This document shows positions 60,881 through 64,000 of a stretch of 64,000 nt of DNA, piece after piece. Source of the DNA: Heloderma charlesbogerti (Eukaryota; Chordata; Lepidosauria; Squamata; Helodermatidae); assembly GCA_026122225.1 (NCBI GenBank), contig JANEZZ010000520.1, positions 2,108,001-2,172,000 of the forward strand, given 5' to 3'. The notes beneath the pieces are model-generated. The model did no database searches. It saw only the letters and a list, made by a program, of their open reading frames with translations, and was not told where the DNA came from. Both the position numbers and the translations under genes were made by a program. Positions within the stretch are counted from its first letter, which is position 1. Every line of letters begins with the position of its first letter.

Positions 60881-61018
60881 CTGGTAGACAGGTCTGAGTA
60901 CTTGTTTTTCTACTATGATTCAAACTGAATCGACTGTGTATATAGTAGGATTTTCTTAACTGTTACTAAAAATACACATATTTACCCAGCACAGATTTTA
61001 TCTGAGCCAATAGCTTTA

Positions 61019-61292
61019 GGGCAGAACTAGATGCTACAAGAAAGATACAACTGCTGCTGTTCCGTATTTGTCTCCTTTCTGTGGTGACACGTAATATAAC
61101 ACAACACATGACATATCATTATCACCATCATGCCATGCTTTTCCCTACTTCACATAATTGGCTACTGGTAGCTGGAGTGAGGAAACACACCAGTGTGGTG
61201 ACATTATATGTTGTTGTTACACATTACTGGAAAGAGGAAGTAAAGAAATACAGAACAACAACTGCTCCATATTTCATGTAATGTCTAGTTCG
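61019..61292. repeat. Possible MITE with GAACTAGA ends
   Basis: GGGCAGAACTAGATGCTAC and GTAATGTCTAGTTCGTCCC are imperfect inverted repeats about 270 bases apart. No coding capacity. Confidence 0.4.
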
Positions 61293-61729
61293 TCCCAGTT
61301 CTGATGGCATTGTCAAGCCATGCTTTGGTCAGCTGGAAGGTGCTGTGAGCGCATATACACCCTCCCTCCTCCCCTCACATGTGCTGCAGCCTTCCTCCAC
61401 TCCTTAGTAACCAGTTGGCCGTGATGTCTGTAATGGGAAAGCTATGGTTACAACTAACCATAGTTTCCTTCCAAACTACAATCAAAAAACCACCTCAAAC
61501 CATTGTTTCCCAATTCTGACTTGGAGGCTAATGATGGTTAGCAGTAACCATCAGGGCTGGCCAGCCACCTCAGGCAGCTGATGCTGTGGGGTGCACAGTG
61601 TCGATAAAGTATAGGAGAACCGAGCTATCTATACCATGTGGCTTGTATTCAGTGGTGTGGTCCTGGGGGGTCTCACCAGGTCCTTACCCCTGTACTTTTT
61701 TTCCAGCTGGGTCTCAGCCCGGTCCCCTC
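61293..61729. other. Intergenic stretch with a small foldback
   Basis: ATGGTTACAACTAACCATAG (61443-61462) and TGATGGTTAGCAGTAACCAT (61532-61551) are related inverted words and may be ends of a small decayed element. Confidence 0.35.
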
Positions 61730-61955
61730 CACTTGCCCTGCGGTGAGCCAGCAAGGGAGTGAGCAAGCGTGCTGGCTGTTGGCCCTGCTTTTGTTCTGCC
61801 TTCTTGGCTGGGACCTCCTAAGAGAGAGAGGGAGGGAGGTGGGGGCATGAGGTGGCACCTCATGAAGATTCCGGGGGGGAGGAACAGATCGCCTCCCCCT
61901 CCCTGCAGATTCCCCACCGGAACGGATGGTGGGGAATCCATAGATCCCTAATAAT
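61730..61955. repeat. Possible relative of the 42091-42764 hAT-like element
   Basis: GATTCCGGGGGGGAGGAAC followed by AGATCGCCTCCCCCTCCC and an end ATAGATCCCTAA recalls the 42650-42764 end of that element. Only the right end is visible. Confidence 0.35.
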
Positions 61956-62454
61956 TGCGCTTTAAAACCCCGTTTCAGGGGCAACTAGGAAGGCTTAAAG
62001 GGGAGGATGCTCTGGACACAGCGCTTTGATTTTTCGCTCCTTCTCTAAAGCAAAGTAAAAGGGCTGGGAAGGCAAGGAGGAGACTGGCCAGAGTGGGAAA
62101 CTTCAGTGGGGCAGAGGGGAGCGAGGGAGGGGGGAATCGGAAACAGGAGGAGACAGGAAAACAGACGGGGTAAGCAGACCCAACCCACTCCAAAAAGGAT
62201 CCACCCAGCCATAGGGAGAATAATGCAATTAGGGCTCCGTGGAAACAGCGCAGCCCGCCAGGGTACAACGATGATAGACCGGGTCCTTTTGGGACATGGA
62301 AACACGTGCGAAAGAAAATGAGCTTGGGGAAACAGCGCAACAAAGTTGGAAAAGAAATGAAGGCGATAGTGTGGAAACACACCCCTGGTCTGTTGTTGAA
62401 GGAGATTTTAATTGGTTGGCTGCTGTTTATTGTTTTATTGCTCTGTTTTTATTG
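61956..62454. other. Unassigned GC-rich stretch
   Basis: Purine-rich with words such as GGAAACAGCGCA occurring twice (62241 and 62328). It may be the body of an unrecognised SINE or LINE whose tail is the next entry. Confidence 0.35.
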
Positions 62455-62580
62455 TTTTTAATGTATTTGTTTTTATGTTCTGCTTTAATATTTTGTTTTT
62501 AATCTGTATTTTATTATCAGCCATATTGTGCGCTATTTTTTGGTGGAAAGGTGGAATATAAACTAAATAATAAATAATGG
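62455..62580 (+). repeat. LINE-like 3' tail
   Basis: TTTTAATCTGTATTTTATTA, then TTTGGTGGAAAGGTGGAATA and TAAACTAAATAATAAATAAT resemble the 3' end of reptile L2-type LINEs (compare 19370-19446). Confidence 0.5.
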
Positions 62581-62729
62581 GGAGGAAATATCCAAGTGTT
62601 TTCTGCTTTAGCAATGTGTGAACAAGTCAATTGATAGGGGTCAATTAAAAGGGGATTTTTCTGCCTGAATCTTTGACCCAGCCCCCAGTCTATTTAAGAT
62701 GCAATCCAATGCATGCAGTATTGGAGTGA

Positions 62730-63195
62730 TAGGACTTTTTCTGTCTAAACATGCATAGGATTGTACCCTTAGAGAGCAATCCAATGGCTTCGAGACACTG
62801 TTTAGAGGGCCGTAGAATACTTTGGTTTCTGGGGAACCGAGCTTGGAGCCAGGGCTCCAAGCTTGGTTCCTGGAAACTGTGCTCCCCGCCCCCTCCTCTG
62901 CCCCATTGTAGTCAGTGCGTTTCTCTGTGCGGCAGCTGCTTCTCCATGCTTACAAACGGAGCGTGGACAGAACGAAAAGGGGACGGGGAGGGGAGGGGAC
63001 CGTAGAAGCCTCTTTACGAGGATTCCTATGCGCCATGCAGCCTCCCCCGCTCCTGCTCTGACAGCCCCCTAGCTGAAAATGCAGGACAGCTGGAGCATGG
63101 AGGAGAAGATCCCCTCCGGCTCCAGCCGCCCTGCATAGGATAGTCTCCAGCCTCCAAGTTTGGAGGCTGGCAACTATCTTCATAGGATTGTGCCC
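62730..63195. repeat. Family B end followed by family A copy 4
   Basis: A partial family B end (62738-62770, CTGTCTAAACATGCATAGG, ATTGTACCC) is joined by TTA to a family A copy (62774-63195, GAGAGCAATCCAATGG to CATAGGATTGTGCCC). The family A hairpin is at about 63078-63137. Confidence 0.7.
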
Positions 63196-63407
63196 TTTGC
63201 CATCTAAACTAAACAACCCATGTCTCATCTTCTAGCTCTGATAATTCAAACCTACAGAATGCTCCATTTGCCTTTAATGTTGGTGGGAGGAAGGCGAGTA
63301 TTGGTGTTGTAAGTGTTGGTGTTGTCTGAATGTCTCAGCCAGGCCAGCTAGCATTGCTATTAGGCAGAGTGAAGCAGTCACCTCAGGGATGAGAAGTAAG
63401 ATGAGGA

Positions 63408-63490
63408 CTGCAATCCTATGCAAACTTACAACCGAGTAGAGCCATTGACTCAATGGGAACCTATGTGTAAACAGGCATAGCACTGAGTTG
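63408..63490. repeat. Family C MITE, decayed
   Basis: GCAATCCTATGCAAACTTAC, then CATTGACTCAATGGGAACC and AGGCATAGCACTGAGTTGC. Confidence 0.55.
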
Positions 63491-64000
63491 CACTGAGCAC
63501 TGAAATAGGTGGCGGTGAGAACGCAAGTAATTGCACAAACATAATTGGAAGAAATGATGGCTTAGAGTTAAAGTAAGTGACTGAAAGGTCATTTTTATTA
63601 TATAATCTTACAAGGTTGTATAATCTTAGAAGGGTGTGTGGCTGTGACTATCATGAGGGACCCTGCGCTTCTGAATTTGCCACTACACTACTGCCTGCTT
63701 TATGCCCCCTAAGCTAGCCTGATAACTTCAGGTGTGGTAGAAGATGCTGTTCCAACACCAGTGTCGGAAGTAAGATTCAACTGCCTGTCCAGTCAGATTC
63801 TGGGCATGGAATTGGGGTAGGGGTGGGGTGGGGTGGGGCTGAGGCATCTCCTCCTTCGCCTCAAGCAGGACAATGTCTTGGGCTGAGCCTGGTTACCAGC
63901 ATTACTCCAAATCAGACATCACAGCAAACTGTGTTTACCATAAACCAGGAAGTTGAGGAGGCAACTAGTGTGTGCAAGCCTAGAAAACAGCAATGTTGGA
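63491..64000. other. Intergenic stretch to the window end
   Basis: A GGGGT-rich stretch at 63815-63838. No gene recognised. Confidence 0.4.

Noticed and set aside
56541..64000. CD151 tail to tail with POLR2L
   Set aside because: No tetraspanin coding segment was recognised on the minus strand.

Overview
The window looks like nuclear DNA of a squamate reptile (lizard or snake). The evidence is a nearly intact BovB (RTE) LINE, a tRNA-derived Sauria-type SINE with a BovB-like tail, L2- and CR1-clade LINEs, several MITE families and a vertebrate exon-intron gene. No species can be assigned from sequence alone. Most of the window is repeats and intronic or intergenic DNA. Only one host gene is identified with certainty: POLR2L, encoding the 67-residue RPB10 (RPABC5) subunit shared by RNA polymerases I, II and III. 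It lies on the + strand, with coding exons at 44800-44894 and 56118-56226 separated by an 11.2-kb repeat-filled intron. A CpG-rich, probably bidirectional promoter lies at about 40.65-41.26 kb. Two short minus-strand segments (35777-35890 and 34373-34423) look like consecutive coding exons of another gene, which I could not identify.

Layout. 1-3.56 kb: a decayed, close to full-length L2-clade LINE (minus) with a striking 5'UTR palindrome. 3.56-8.9 kb: non-coding DNA with MITEs. 8.9-10.2 kb: a second, internally deleted L2 copy. 11.09-19.21 kb: a complete gammaretrovirus-like provirus with paired LTRs (about 3% divergent), a 4-bp target duplication, a tRNA-His primer site, broken gag and pol, and an uninterrupted 541-codon env. 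It sits inside an older LINE 3' tail. 19.6-22.6 kb: MITE clusters. 26.6-29.85 kb: full-length BovB (minus), one reading frame closed only by two TGG-to-TAG stops, with a 10-bp target duplication. 30-40.6 kb: non-coding DNA, the two candidate exons, MIR-like SINEs, and a Tc1-type transposon (37.0-38.6 kb) inserted in a MITE. 40.65-41.26 kb: promoter region. 41.3-44.8 kb: first POLR2L intron with a Sauria SINE, a 48-bp-arm inverted repeat and a hAT-like element. 44.9-56.1 kb: second intron, with nested repeats including an RTE copy inserted in a CR1. 56.1-56.5 kb: last exon and 3'UTR. 56.5-64 kb: intergenic DNA with a 5S rRNA-derived SINE and more MITEs.

The two most interesting signals are, first, the intact envelope gene next to heavily damaged gag-pol (a syncytin-like or antiviral co-option candidate, though chance survival is not excluded). 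Second, at least three size classes of palindromic element (about 90, 130 and 420 bp) share the terminal motif CAATCCTATG and 3-bp TTA/TAA target duplications. That combination suggests a common PIF/Harbinger-like transposase that is not present in the window. All homology statements come from recognition of motifs by eye; no database search was run.
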